Positions 33,501 to 45,716 of a stretch of DNA of 64,000 nt are shown here, piece after piece. A program made the translations under genes and the position numbers. The notes beneath the pieces are model-generated. The model was given only the letters and a program-made list of their open reading frames with translations. It did not search any database and was not told the DNA's origin. This stretch comes from Bremia lactucae (taxonomy: Eukaryota; Oomycota; Peronosporomycetes; Peronosporales; Peronosporaceae): NCBI RefSeq assembly GCF_004359215.1, contig NC_090623.1, positions 1,371,139-1,435,138 of the forward strand. Reading direction: 5' to 3'. Positions within the stretch are counted from its first letter, which is position 1, and every line of letters starts with the position of its first letter.

Positions 33501-35123
33501 AATCACATCGGAGTGGTCCAAATCATCCACCAGATACTGATGATGCCGGGTTTGAGACTGAAAGTCTCGAACCAAACGTTTCAATTCATCCTTTAAGGAT
33601 GCTTTTCTTGACGGGCTATCGCCAGCTCTTTCCGGCGGGGTTGAAAAACCTGCTTGGTTGCTATTTGATCAACCACGATCTTCATTAGGTCTTCTGGCCG
33701 ATCGATGCAAATACCGTTCATCGTCGTATGTAAGTCATGACGAGAGTAACGCTCATGGTCCAAATCCTCCGCAATCGCTGGAGGTCGCGACTGTAATCAT
33801 GTCGGCGAACGGTCAGGCCAACCAGGATGTTGGATCCGATTCTTCTCATTCATTGATGGACTCGAATAGTCAGAAGCACGCTTTCAAGTCGAGCGCTTTT
33901 TGAACCACTGCGAGGTGGAAAAGATTCGAAGGAGTTATTTTGCTCAATGAAGAGGGCCATGGAAATTCCGAGCCTCACCCAACTTTTTTTAGCTGTTCCG
34001 GGCCTTGTTGACCAGCATGCGAGACTTATTCGATGATCCAGAAGGACCATCGAAATTAGAGCGCTTTGCGCGTTCGTAAAGAGATTGCAAATTATCAATT
34101 TTCTATCGCATCTCAGAAGAGAGGCACGCCGTCCATCGAGCGCCTCCTTTGTGGCAGGGACTGCGTCTTAACGCAGCCGGGTCATGAATCTCCCAACCAG
34201 AGAAGAATCAAATCTGCCTCTCGAGACCAACGGTGCAACTATATCGTGCACCGATTGTATACCTCTTCTCAAACCGGTCACGTGCCGTAATCAGTTTTTC
34301 AAGCCAGCCTCGGGGCCTAAGCTTTGTATAATCTGTATGACTATCCCCAGCCTAAAACAAAGGAATCACATCTTCAGCACGCTTGCCAGTGAACCATCGA
34401 TGCCGGAAAATAGCATCGACAAAAGGATTAATTTTCGTCCTCACCAGGTTTGTAAAGCTCGGATGAGTCGAACGACGGAATTTGTATCGCTCGTAGATCA
34501 TTCCAGACGAAAAAAATCAAATTTCCTACAGTGGGCAACTAAGAATTTCTCTGAGATGATACGCAACATTTTGCGGTCCCTCTTCCTTCCACTAGTGATT
34601 GTCTGTAAGCTAAATGCATCGTGAAGTGATCTTTACGATCACTTCCTTCCTGGTGGTGCATTTAAGCACCATTAGCATCGTTATCTTTTTCGGAGTCATC
34701 ACATGATGACTCCGCAACAAGAGATTTAGACGAGTTAAACAGACTCGAGAAGAACTTTAAACTCGTTACGCCAGACCCACTGTTTAAGGGCAATGTTCCC
34801 GGGTGAACCGGAGGACTTTGTAGATGATTTTGAGTCGGACATTATATCCGACTCATAAAAGACGTCCTCAGTCGGAGTTAGTCAAATTGTTATCCGCAGT
34901 AGACGCTAGAAGCCTGAGCGTCTACTGTTGAGTTAACTCTACAATTAGCCGTGTAGCTGGCTGGTCTGCCACCCTAAAGGCGAATCGGATGGGCTAAGTT
35001 ATCATGCGCAAAAAGTTGAAATTAAAATACATCAAAAGTGCTGTGTCAAAGAGAGAGAGAGACAGTAATATTCTCTGTCACTCTACTTTTTTCACTATAG
35101 TGACTGTTAGTTAAGAAGGTTGA
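33500..35123 (+). pseudogene. Gypsy B2 3' region with hairpin cluster
   Basis: Holds a 146-codon plus frame (34184-34624) with no recognised domain. Five perfect stems follow: 34623-34645, 34654-34671, 34691-34714, 34831-34855 and 34897-34927 (6-11 bp). A purine-rich AAGAAGG precedes the 3' LTR. No chromodomain seen. Confidence 0.5.
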
Positions 35124-35482
35124 TGTAACGGGGTGTCCATTACTTAAACATTATTACGTACAAGAGGCATCACAAAGCAGAATAAAAGTTATATTTCCGT
35201 CAATTGCAGCTAGACGCGCAAATGGGGGGTAAGCAAAGAATTTAAAAACATAGTTATATTAACATCTTAAGTCAATTAGGAAGATTGCAATACGTAACTG
35301 AATTATATAAATACAGTTTTACTTTTCCATATGGTTATCCATCTGAGTATCGAACTCTATTCGTTTAGGAAACTTAGCAACTTAAAAAAATCTGCCTCTG
35401 CACGTCGTGAACGCGAAGTATTCGGAGGCACCTTCCCTGTTATCAGAGCAGGTCAGCTAGTACTGAAGCAGTACTAGCAGAA
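35124..35482 (+). repeat. 3' LTR of Gypsy B2, end lost
   Basis: Starts TGTAACGGGG; follows the B LTR (shared CTAGACGCGCAAATGGG and CTTAGCAACTTAA) to the CTAGTACTG/CAGTACTAG hairpin, after which homology stops. Confidence 0.8.
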
Positions 35483-35494
35483 GATAGTAATATC

Positions 35495-35650
35495 TTACTT
35501 TCACTATCTGCAGGAATCCAAGCTAGAACTGGAAATGGAAGCAAGAAAGAAAATTGCCAGAATTGGAGAAGTCCTATTGCAAAAAGACTGATATGAAATG
35601 TTTCGAAGCAACAATTATACCAAGTGACGTCCTTTACCAGGTAAATGTAT
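35495..35650 (+). pseudogene. Second copy of the exon-like fragment
   Basis: Preceded by CTATCTGCAG and followed by a splice-donor-like CAGGTAAATG. The protein QESKLELEMEARKKIARI matches the fragment at 11986-12222 (-). It has an early stop. Unidentified. Confidence 0.4.
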
Positions 35651-35929
35651 TTTTTCTCAGATTGGGTCACAGCAGTTTTCGTTCACAAGAATTTTATAGA
35701 CTTGTAAGCAGAAAATGATGTAAAAAAACAATAAATGACGCCTTTGTAGGAACGTATTATAATCATGGACAACGGCCGAATTTAAATGCTAATTAAAAGG
35801 ACCCCGGCCACCTTGTAACATGATTTGCCCAGTTAATAGGCACTATCGCGTGTATAATCGTTTATAAGGTCATATGGCATCAAGTCAAAAAAAATACTTC
35901 ATTACCTGGAGAACATAATTGACTAAAGT

Positions 35930-36375
35930 TGTCGGCGGGCGCTTTCAAAGCGGCAGCACACTACAACTACGCATCTTCGGGCATAGCGAGAAGCAGTTCA
36001 GCTGTCTTCTCTTGCGTGCGGCGAGGTAGTTAGTGGGCGCCTAATCCGACCTCACACAAGAAGCTTGTGCTCTTTTACAAGTGAAGCAACGGAAGGGCTG
36101 CCCGTCTTCGCGTGCACATAGTGCTCTAGAAGGTACTTCTAAGACTGATTTGTGTTCAATTTAATTAAATATAAATCAAATTTATCAAAGAACTAAATGC
36201 CATGTCTGTGGATGCGCTACCTACATGGAGAGCGTATTTTTCTATAGATCTCGGCTCGGGAAGACGTCGGATCCAGACGTCACAAATGTAAAATTGTGAT
36301 GCACACAGGTGCAATTACATTTACTCTTAAATGTAATTGCACCTGTGTGCATCACATACACAAGTTTGTGTCACT
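35930..36375 (-). repeat. Gypsy C LTR fragment with internal palindrome
   Basis: The minus strand ends CCGACA (35930) and follows a C-type LTR up to about 36375, where the LTR's first ~130 bp are missing. A perfect palindrome (36295-36356) interrupts it. Confidence 0.75.
36295..36356. repeat. Perfect 28-bp inverted repeat
   Basis: Arms 36295-36322 and 36329-36356 are fully complementary with the loop ACTCTT. The right arm is normal LTR sequence (minus); the left arm is its inverted copy. Confidence 0.98.
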
Positions 36376-36719
36376 ATGTAAAACCTTATTCTAGTGACAT
36401 GTCAAAAAACTTCACATGGATTATTTTATCTCCCCATTGAGTAAACTTAACGGGTGTGCAACAAAAGGCAGTTGGCCATCACAGAAGTTAAAAAACAATG
36501 AAATACATCAGAAAAATCAGGAATGCCATTTCAATAAGGCGGAATCTTTGGTAAACGATGGCATTATATATTTTCACAAGGGTGAAATTGAAGTGTATAT
36601 AGGCGTTAAGCCGCACACTAAGCTCTTCTGAGCCCTGAGACAGAATTTTATCCATTTGCTCATCCACAACGGAAGCATTTTCGGCGCTAAGCGTTAAGCT
36701 ATTGAGAGATCCACCAGTA
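36376..36719. other. Unassigned sequence
   Basis: Contains a 71-codon plus frame (36416-36631) without recognisable motifs. Confidence 0.3.
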
Positions 36720-36860
36720 ACTTATTCTCACAGAGGATAAGTCTGTACAGACTCAGGCGTAGATTGAAAACAAGTGCTACTTAATATAGCGGAGCTACCT
36801 AGCTCTTAAGTGAGGAAGACTGACCGACTCAAAGAGCTACTGAGCTTCAAGTCCTACTGA
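36720..36860 (-). repeat. Gypsy A LTR end and leader fragment
   Basis: The minus strand matches the last ~90 bp of the A LTR (GTAGCTCCGCTA) and the start of the internal region (CAATCTACGCCTGAGTCT). Both ends are lost. Confidence 0.7.
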
Positions 36861-37112
36861 TTGCAGTGCAAGCCGGCATGGAACGCTTTTCGATAAAAAG
36901 GAACTAAAGATTATTAGAATTTTATAAGGAACATTATACCTCATATTTAGAACGTCTACTATAGACTCGATTGTTAAATGCGCATTTCCATAAGATTTTT
37001 ATCTACCTTAACTGACAAGGTTTAACTAAAGAATTTGAGAGATTTTTTCCCTAGTGTACAAATCACAACTTTTACGGCTAACAACAGATGTGTAAATCGG
37101 TTACGCTTACTA

Positions 37113-37259
37113 TCACATTTCAAAAGCGGGAGTGAATCGCAATGCATGAGTGAATCGCAATGCATGAAAACGACCACACATTTCTTCCGCGCCAGCAACA
37201 TCTTTGATCGCTTGCACGACATCCTCTACTACTGACTCCATTGTTGCTCCGTCCATCAT
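37113..37259 (-). CDS. Small 48-codon ORF, unknown
   Basis: MMDGATMESVVEDVVQAIKD start with an amphipathic acidic helix; ends in HALRFTHALRFT from a perfect 18-bp tandem duplication (37131-37166) that keeps the frame. It is not part of any element I could identify, so it may be a first exon of a host gene or chance. Confidence 0.25.
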   Translation of the reverse strand: MMDGATMESVVEDVVQAIKDVAGAEEMCGRFHALRFTHALRFTPAFEM

Positions 37260-37559
37260 CGTATTTTGCAAAAAATCGCTGTTTGTTTTTGTTTTTCTTT
37301 TCTTTTTCTAAATTTGACCTATATTCGCTGCTTTATATATTCTCTTCTTGTCAACTGTGGAGCAAGCAGCAGGAGCAAGCAGCATCATAAGAACGCCTTA
37401 CCTTGCACCATTTCTTACTGCACAGTGTGGTCCCATGAGAGAATTTAGGTCCACTTTTTTGAATGGACAAGAAATTACCATCGGGTAACTTAAGCAATTA
37501 ACAAATTTGTTTGTTCGAATGCGTGTAGTGACACCAGATTGGATAGGTCTATGACTGTT
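37260..37559. other. Unassigned sequence
   Basis: Pyrimidine-rich stretch (37280-37310) and a short GGAGCAAGCAGCA tandem repeat near 37360. No gene recognised. Confidence 0.3.
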
Positions 37560-38960
37560 TGGCAAGGCGCAACGCCCAAAGTTTCTGCAAAGCTTTGTGA
37601 GTCATTACCGCACGTTGGCTCGCAGCAAAGGCGCTATTGGTGTGAGCTACTGTCAGATTCCGTCAGTGTTCTAGTTGGCTATTGGAGTGTACGAGTCACT
37701 TAACTCCAATGTCGATAACATTTATCTCGAGAGTGACTCATTGACTGCTTCCGAATCGGCACGTATTCCGTTGAGTGACACTCGTTCTGATAACGAAATA
37801 CCGAACGCTAAAAGCAGTGAGAGCCTTGGAAAAATTCATTTAGCGTGTGATGTCTCTGGTTTGCACGTGAAGTGAAACTTAAAAATCAACCGAGTGAGAT
37901 CGGCCGTGATGGCACCTCACTGCATAACAAAAATGACATTTTGGCGATACACAATGTATGTTGGGCCATACTTTTTAATCTACCTAAAGTGACGCGTAAA
38001 TGTTCACTGGATGATGATTCTGAGTTATTGACCCTTCATTGATGTCGACTTAGACTCGGCTCTCATATAAAAAATAAGAACCTGCTAACCTTGAGATAAT
38101 GGATGTTTCAACGTTAATGGGATGTATGGTCTCTGCACATGGACGGCAGAGACATGAGTTGGCTACCTCGAGACGCAAGCGTCTGTCTTGTCACTGAGTG
38201 ATACTAGCGAATAGCTGTATGTACTCGTCAATGAAGTGACTGGTAATGTTTAGGAGATGTTAACTTCGAGGCTATTCCCTTATTACATGTTCATTCGGAA
38301 ATAGACAAATTGTCTGTGGATGATATCGGCCAGGTCTGAAAGGCTGTTAACTTTACTGATATTGTGGTCGTTCGACCAGATACTGAATTAAGCTCATCAT
38401 CGCTTCTCGGTGAAGCCGTCCTTGATAACACAAAAGCGGCACATAGTGCGCGTATCACAGATCAATGATCCTTAAATATCCTTGGGATCCGTTCTTCTCT
38501 TTGGTTTATGGAATATTGAGACTTACTGTATCATAATTACCGTATGTTTTACCCTCTAATAAGGTAAACGTAATTAAATTGACATAGTCCCAAGAGCCAA
38601 ATGCTGCGTACACGACAGTGGCCTTTGCCAAAGGAACAATGTGACAACATAACGATTTTTTGTTTCGTGCTAAGCAGGAGCTAGGATGTTGCGTGAGTGT
38701 AAGCTTCCCGGGTGACATTACCGATCGGTTTGGTGATCTCAGCCCTGTTACTGTTTAAATAGAAGAGAAGGAGTTTTTTGCTTCGCGATTCCGTGTCCTA
38801 CGTCATATGCGTGACGCAATGGCTGATACTTAAGACTGTCAAAAATACACAAGCGGATGACAAAGGCAGAAGCTATTAAATTCTTTGAGGTCAGTGATCC
38901 AGCATAACTACGTGCCAAGCACCTAACTTTAATGTTAAGGCTGTGGTCTTTAAAATCGGT
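37560..38960 (+). pseudogene. Gypsy A-like remnant A5: linker joined to integrase tail
   Basis: 37560-38480 follows the protease-RT linker of A2 (compare 58640-59520, -), for example GGTCGTTCGACCAGATACTG near 38367. After an unrelated stretch, 38700-38960 matches the integrase C-terminal region of A1 (3121-3300). RT, RNase H and the integrase core are missing. Confidence 0.65.
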
Positions 38961-40329
38961 GTTGAAGACGTAATCTAAGTGAGCTCTAGCGGTCAGAATG
39001 GCCATTGACCTACAGCGAGGTTGCTCCTCTTTGAGGACTTTCTGTTTCTCGTACCGATCAACAGGTGTTATCCGTAGTGCTGCTAGCGCGTTGGCAACAG
39101 CTCGTTCTGGGAACCGATTCGGTGCTCGACGTCGTCTTTACGCTTTGGCGTGGTTTGTTGAATTCCTCATTCTTTTCCTTGGAAGGATGTAGCTACAATC
39201 TTCGAAGATACTGGGTCTCATTGGAAGGCAACGCCATGTGTTGAGAACAACAAATGCAAGGTTAAGTTTTCTCTCGCAGTCTCCAATGAGGAAATGAAGT
39301 CGATTGTTGACCCGCGTCTCAACAGTGTGATGAAGAAAAGGGTGTGAAGGAGTTGCAGTTGGTTGATGCTGTGTGTCGTTCACACTAGGAATAATTTTCC
39401 CTTCGCACTAATCGTATGATACCTTGTCATTTGCTCTGAGTCGTTTTTTTTTCTTTGGTTTCTTAGAACAAAGTGGCTTCTTAAACCTGTAAGCCTTTCT
39501 CTGGCACAAGGAGCTTAGAAGCTTCGCTACAACATTGTAATAGTCCAACGCACGGTAAACTCACTTGTTATCTACTCGCAAATGCATGCGGGTCGACGAA
39601 CTTAAGACTGGACTCTATAGTTAACACAAGACAAGAAAATGATGAATGGGTATTAACAACAGATGACGAGCAGACATGGCACCGGTAGCCGACAAAGCAC
39701 ACTCTCAGAAGCAAAACAGCGAGCACCTACGTTTGTGTGACGTTAACGGATGCTTGAAAGTAGTCAGCCCATATTGTGTGTGATGGCGTTTATACGCGAA
39801 AAAATGAAGAGTCACTTTCAACGTTTGCACCAATGACAGAAGCTATGTGAACGCCAAGTACCGGAATTTTACAAATGTGTTCGATGCAAATCGATAAAAG
39901 CATGAAAAGGGATGCCACCAGACAACGTTGATACATTTAAAAAAAAACTCTTTTTTTAAATAGGAAGCGTACTTCTCTAAATTGAAAATGGAAACAGCTA
40001 TAGGGGCCCATGGCAGCACTAGCTCATGAATAGGACCACTGATATGAGAAGTACAGACGTAGTTGCTGTTTTACTGCGCAATCAACGACCGAGGTGAGGG
40101 CACTTGTGCAGAATCCATGAACGAACTAGCCATTCGATCGCATCTTTCTTCGATAATGGAAGCATTGCTTGGTAGAGTCGATAAGCGGAATGCTTCGGCT
40201 CAAGCCTGTAGCGATCACAGGAGGCGATCAATGCAGATCATCGGGCAAGGAACAAATGGACGAGCGAGCGTAGCCGACAGTACGCACACGAAGTGTAAGA
40301 GCGAGAACGATAAAGTCTGACAACGTTTT
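38961..40329. other. Unassigned sequence
   Basis: Short frames only, for example 38998-39192 and 40063-40320 (+). Some look protein-like but match nothing I know. Confidence 0.3.
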
Positions 40330-40586
40330 AGCACGAGCTGCCGGCCAGACGATCATTGTATTGGCCTGGTTATTAAATAAGAAAATTGAGAATGAGAAAA
40401 ACGAGGAAAGCTTAATTCTAAGATATGAATGCATTGGCAAAGCTGGCATGCGCTGGCAATGGCAGCCTGAATGAAAAGGAAAGACTTGAATTTGAACTTG
40501 CTGTTGCTTTTCATCTTGGCTGGCAACACCGTACATCCATTCCGAAATATCGGCTGGAGGTGATGCGGCGTTCCGTTCGCGATACA
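40330..40586 (-). repeat. 3' LTR of Gypsy D (minus copy)
   Basis: The minus strand starts TGTATCGCGAAC at 40586. Homologous in opposite orientation to 49853-50095 (shared CACCTCCAGCCGATATT). The distal end is approximate. Confidence 0.7.
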
Positions 40587-40839
40587 GTCCCTCCGGAGAA
40601 TTGCGCTCACGGTCAGAATGGCGAGACGTTTGTGATGATCGGACGAGTCTGGTACTGCGATGTTTGCGCGCTGGCGTTGCGGCTGACGGCTGGGGAAGCG
40701 GCAGCGGAGACGGTGTGGGTGGTGAGCGGCGTTGTGGTTCTGCGAAAGCTGCAGACGATTGTAGGAATCTGTTGACTACAGCGAGTCGACACCGCTGCCA
40801 TCACCGCATAGTAGCGATGAGTACAGTGAGCTAATGGGG

Positions 40840-42200
40840 AAGGGTGACAATCAGGTCTTGGGCTTGTGGGCAGGGTTGGTATCTGGCTCACACGTGTCGC
40901 GTTCGTCGCGGCCGTACCAGCGGACCTTGAACTGGCGGGTGCCGTGACGAATGCGCTGACCGACGATGGCCCGCACTTGGCTGTCTTCAGTGCCATCGCG
41001 TGTGATGAGACGAGGGAAGTTGTTGAGGCGCTTGTCTTTGTAATCTTCGGCGTACGGCCGCAAACATGCGACATGAAACTCATCGTGGAGACGAACACCG
41101 GGAGGAAGTTAGATCTGTTAGGTGTCTGGAATCGTATGCTAGATGATCTTGTAGGGACCTATACATCAAGCAGCAAACTTGCGGCGGCTGTTGTCACCAA
41201 TGTGAGCCAAATCGAGATTGGGAGTGTCGAGAAGGACTTGATCGCCGACAGCGTACTGGAAATTAGGCCGATTGCGGTCGTAAAAAAGCTTCATGGTTGC
41301 TTGTTCTGCAGTAAGAGCGTCACGAAATTGCTGGAGAATCTGCTTTTGGTGATCGACAAAGCGAAGAGCATTGCTCGGCATTTGCGGTCGATTCAGCAGG
41401 GTGGTGTTATCGAATGCACGGGGCTCGTAGGTTAGATCGCCATAAACGGAGACATGCGGTGCTGGCGTGCTGGCTGCGCTCGTTCTGTCCGTCCGTAGAC
41501 AGCTTGAAAGCCTTGCTCGTGTGCAGCTGCGAGCCGTAGGACGCGGATAGTGCTTTCCAAAAGGCGGATAAATCCGTGGAGTCCCGGTCACTCACAATAG
41601 AGTTGGAATTTATGTGGAGTTGAACATATTCACGCACAAACAGGCGTGCCGAGTCGGGAGAAGAAGCGGATGTCGTGGTTGGCAGAAAATGCGCACGCTT
41701 GGTGAGTCGATCCAGTACAACGAGGATAGTGTCGGCAACGGAGAGGGAAGGACGTAAAGGTGAGGCATGAAGTCCATCGTAATATGGGCTTAGCGCTTGT
41801 GCGGGATAACCAACGGATGAAGGAGACCGGCGGGCTTGCACTGAGATGCTTTGATCAGTTGACAAAGTTCACACGTTTGTATGTACTTGGCAACCGTCTT
41901 GTGCATGTTGAGCCAATAGAACTTGCGTTGGACATTGGCGAGCATCTTGGTCGTGCCGTGATGACCACGAGCGGCGCTGTCGTGGCACTCTACAGAAAGC
42001 GTTGCGGAGATTTGCGCCAGACGGCACACACAGACGCCGAGGGTCGTCGGCATCGGGCTGGAAAAACAACAGACCGTCGTCCACAAAGAAGTGCTTGATG
42101 TTCGCGCGGATGGCGTGATACACCCAACTGGAGCTGCGTCTGCCGTGGATATAAGAGTCAGGTGCTCGAGCAGCGGGCCGAATTGTTAGATGTCACCATA
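40840..42200 (-). pseudogene. Gypsy D integrase and chromodomain
   Basis: Zinc-binding region at about 41790-42098 (HHGTTKMLANVQRKFYW, CELCQLIK). Core at 41407-41865 (VVLDRLTKRAHFLP, IVSDRDS). Tail at 41166-41591 with FYDRNRPNFQYAVGDQVLL. Chromodomain at 40851-41063 (IVGQRIRHGTRQFKVRWYG). Frameshifts separate the blocks. The sequence type differs from lineages A-C. Confidence 0.75.
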
Positions 42201-42289
42201 AAGACGCTTGCACTGGTCCTGGATAGATGGGCGCTGACCCAAGTAGTGCTGAACCGCCTAGGTGGCTCGAGTTTTAGTCGGGCTCTAAC

Positions 42290-42660
42290 ATGAGACTACA
42301 GGAAATACTGTATCGCCCGCAACTCATTGATCCAGCGTGCATGCCGTTATGGGCACGTCGTCCACTGCAAGATGGAGTCGAGCGTGCAACGACTAGTTTC
42401 GATGAAAAATCGCTTATCGATCAGATAAACATGCCACGATCGCATAGCGTGCAACGCAGCGAGCAGCTCCTTCTCTGGAGTGGACTACATGTGCTCAGCC
42501 GACGAGAGTTTGTTGCCACCGGAGTCGATCACGCGCTCGCTTCCGTCGTCACCGATCTTAAAAGGTATCTACCGACTGCATATTCTGACGCCTCCATCTT
42601 GACATGGAAATCGCGCGATGAGTCGGGATGGCACAATACGAGAGGAAGAGAGACGCGTAT
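42290..42660 (-). pseudogene. Gypsy D RNase H
   Basis: Minus-strand pieces EASEYAVGRYL, EKELLAALHAMRSWHVYLID and RCTLDSILQWTTC are RNase H blocks, in broken frames. The upstream part is cut where B3 begins. Confidence 0.65.
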
Positions 42661-43390
42661 TGAGCTCGTAAGCCGTGGATCTCAATCCGAGACTAGTTCA
42701 CGGGTAACTCGTGAAGCAGTGGATCTCTATCCGAGACTAGTTCACGGGGTAACTCGTGTGTCGATGAAGACACGGGCACAGCCCGGAGCCGTGATCGACT
42801 CTGGTACTGCAGCAAGATGTACTGTCTTGCTGAATTTGTCAACAAAAACAAGGATTCCATTGTTTTTGTGATCGTCTTCGGGAAATCCGAAGACGAAGTC
42901 CATAGATACGGACTGACAACACTCTGCCAAAAGTGGTAGAGGTTGGAGAGGCGCATGGAATGACGGGCTAGGTTTCAGCCGTTGACATACCTCGCAAGCA
43001 CGAATGTACTTGAGCACGAACTGATACTGGCGGGGCCAGTAAAAGCCGCAACTTATTGTGAGAACGTTATCTCACGTCCACGATGCTCACTTCTTGGTGC
43101 ATCTTGACACTCATACATGATGCGCAAGTGCAAATCATTGTGAGTTGGGACGACGACACGTGGAGTGTCACCGACAACGACTGTGTAATACAAAAAGCCG
43201 TTGCGTGTTTTGGCGTTGCTGCCGCCCGTTGCGAGCGAAAACTGGTTGGCATCCTCGTCACTTTTGTCACCACAGCTGTCAATGTCGCTGTCGCTCCCGT
43301 TAGAGCTGCTATCGTTGCTGTCACTGCCAGCAGTCATGACCGGCGCTTGGTCGCCGTCAGTGCAGACATTGCCAGAAGCGTCGCCCAATT
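42661..43390 (-). pseudogene. Gypsy B3 integrase, truncated
   Basis: VVVGDTPRVVVPTHNDLHLR (43053-43388), then CEVCQRLKPS and MDFVFGFPEDDHKNNGILVF (42742-43017). It ends after the second catalytic block (ELVSDRDP), which is tandemly duplicated (42675-42757). The remainder is lost at the junction with D. Confidence 0.8.
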
Positions 43391-43449
43391 GATTGGGCGA
43401 CCCGTGACCTCTATCATTGTTGTCATTGTCAGTAGTCGCAAGTTGTGAA

Positions 43450-44157
43450 TCAATTGTATGACGATCGATATAATGCCGGTAAAGCTTTACAAGGTTTATC
43501 GGATGGACTCATGAGATGATCCATTAAACTCAGAAGGATCTTATCTTCTGCATAGTTTTTCTTCATGTCATCAAACACGATTGATGACGGAACACTTGAA
43601 ATGAGTGTTGCAACAGTAGGATTACTTAAACTATTGGAGTGCACTGCTGACTCGAAGTCGGGTCGGCGTAATAAGGCATCAGCGACGACATTAAGTCGTC
43701 CTGGTTTATATTCCACGGAGAAATTATATTCCGCGAAAAAGGATAGCCACCTCGCCATTCTTTGCGAGAGGTGTGGGCTCTATATGGCCGTGCGTAATGA
43801 CGCATGGTCCGTATATACGATGAGCGGTCTATCTCATCGGAGATAGACCCTAAACTTAGCCAGTGCATATTTCATGGCAAGGAGTTCCTTGTCATGCACT
43901 GAGAAATTGCGTTCAGCTGGTTGCAGCGTACGCGACTGGTAACAGACCGCGCCATCTGTATCGTATTGCATTAACGCACAGCCGATTGCGAAATTGCTGG
44001 CGTCACAGACCACATGAAATGATCTATTTTGATCTGCAATCGCCAAGATGGGCGATTGCATCAAGCTTTGCTTGATACCTTCAAGGAAGCGCTGACAATC
44101 AGCGTACCATAGCCATTTCTCGTCAATTTTCAAGAGACGAGAGAGATGAATTGTCAT
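43450..44157 (-). pseudogene. Gypsy B3 RNase H
   Basis: FHVVCDASNFAIGCALMQYD, HDKELLAMKYALAKFRVYL and VEYKPGRLNVVADALLRR are canonical blocks over 43626-44157. Only small frame changes; the best-preserved RNase H in the window. Confidence 0.85.
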
Positions 44158-44163
44158 CTCGTC

Positions 44164-45013
44164 TTAATCGCGGGAGTACTTGTGCAAGTACGCCGCTAAT
44201 CCACGGAATTTTTTTAGTCCCTTGACATCAACTGGAACTAGCCTGTCGGTAATTGCCTTGATCTTTTCGGGATCAGGGTGCACGCCGTGTTTACCGAAGA
44301 TGCACCCAAGTAGTGGTATTTTGCTTGCAGCGAATATACACTTCTTGAGATTTGCATGCAACTTATGCTTTTCTATAAGTGTAAGAACCTGCCGAACGTG
44401 AATTTTATGAACTTCCACGTCCGTTTTACCGTCCATGGCCCGGCAATGGAAGAACACATCGTCAAAACAACTCGGTGCGAATTCTCTCACCGGTCTCAAC
44501 AGATTTGTTACGCATCTGTTATATGTTGCAGGGGCGTCACTAAGCCCCTGTGGCATTACTAGCTATGCCTAGAGCATCCCGCTTGGAGTGCTCACTGCTG
44601 TGTACGGGATATCCCGTTCACGCATAAGGATCTGATAAAATCTATCCATAAGATCCATAGACAAAAACAGGGTACTCTCAGACATACCATCTTGATTACG
44701 TCTTCTCTAGATTTCGGCGTTAAAGCCAGTACCGTTGCAGCATTCAGTTTATTGAATTCGTGCACTATCCGCCACCCTCCTGTGGCCTTTCGTACACAGA
44801 TGGTCGGAGAGCTACGTGGGAAGGTTGACTAACCGCGTTTAATCGATCGTTAGAAAAACGATCGATCGCAAATACTTGTTCACGAGGCAGTGGGCACTGC
44901 TTCATGACACAGTACTTCGAGCCCGGTTTGAGCTCGGTCTCATGTCGAAGGCTTTTATCCTTAGGCAAAACGCATGGAACTGTTTCAGGGGATTCATCCC
45001 TGAATTCAATCAA
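44164..45013 (-). pseudogene. Gypsy B3 reverse transcriptase
   Basis: The block 44164-44556 is open for 130 codons: MPQGLSDAPATYNRCV, then SCFDDVFFHCRA with the Asp pair, then KKCIFAASKIPLLGC. Upstream, MKQCPLPREQVFAID is at 44765-45013. Two frameshifts and a stop remain. Lineages B and C use FDD where many Gypsy elements have IDD or VDD. Confidence 0.85.
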
Positions 45014-45019
45014 ATCCTT

Positions 45020-45716
45020 ACATAAATAATTTGTATTAAGTGATTACCAGGATTGAGAAGTATATATCTCAATCCAAGTCATCACATCGAGAACACTTTC
45101 TTCAATGAATGGGCTGCTGAGAACCCGTTCGTTCTCTGCAACAATTACCGCTGACCGTATATCGGTTACGTATTCGTCCTCTGTGACGAGTACGCATATC
45201 TGCTTTATTCTACCACTATGCAGATCTCTCAAGAATTGCTTGGGTCTAGGGTTGGTAATTGAGTTATCTCCGAAGCTAACTTTTGAAGGCGCACACAGAT
45301 CAAGAGTATAAGCGCATACTCTTGATCCGTCATTAACCAAGGCATTCAATGTCTCGATTTCTTACTGGGATATATCCACAGGATGCCGAGGGATCAATCC
45401 CTCGGGATGCTGAAGTCTAGCCACTTCAGCATTAAATATTTGAGGAATTCTCTTCTTGAGAACGTGGCGACTAATTCCTTCAACGTCTTCTGACTGTGAT
45501 TGCGCTATCACTGTCGGGTTCTCTACGGTCGACTCTCTACTCGACCGAGGATCAAAGTGTGGTCCATTTTTTGGACAACCGGTATCTTTCTTGAATGTCG
45601 CCCGCTAGGCGTACATTCATGTCTCAATTCACTTGACTTATTCGAGTGGCGGACCTTCGGAGCTGCCTGTGCATTCGCACAGCCGCCGGCAGCTGACCCC
45701 ACAGGGTGATTAGTAA
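45020..45716 (-). pseudogene. Gypsy B3 protease-RT linker, hairpin-rich
   Basis: Contains a 101-codon frame (45044-45349, NDGSRVCAYTLDLCAPSKV). Perfect stems at 45050-45075 (9 bp), 45298-45327 (12), 45386-45405 (9), 45407-45432 (10), 45526-45547 (7), 45592-45619 (7+4 nested) and 45706-45720 (7). Confidence 0.7.

Noticed and set aside
34184..34624. Possible envelope-like or accessory protein in B2
   Set aside because: No signal peptide, membrane segment or match to other B copies was seen; kept only as an unassigned frame.
40866..41435. 189-codon plus-strand frame
   Set aside because: The minus strand reads as Gypsy D chromodomain and integrase tail; the plus frame is its shadow.
42675..42757. 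Possible CRISPR-like or regulatory direct repeats
   Set aside because: Only two units of about 44 bp, and they translate as a duplicated integrase motif.
42290..42871. 193-codon plus-strand frame
   Set aside because: It spans the junction of the D RNase H and B3 integrase, both on the minus strand, so it is a chance open frame.
43053..43448. Plus-strand frame of about 121 codons opposite the B3 integrase/RNase H boundary
   Set aside because: It is the complement of low-complexity (Ser/Asp-rich) minus-strand pol spacer; the minus strand explains the sequence.
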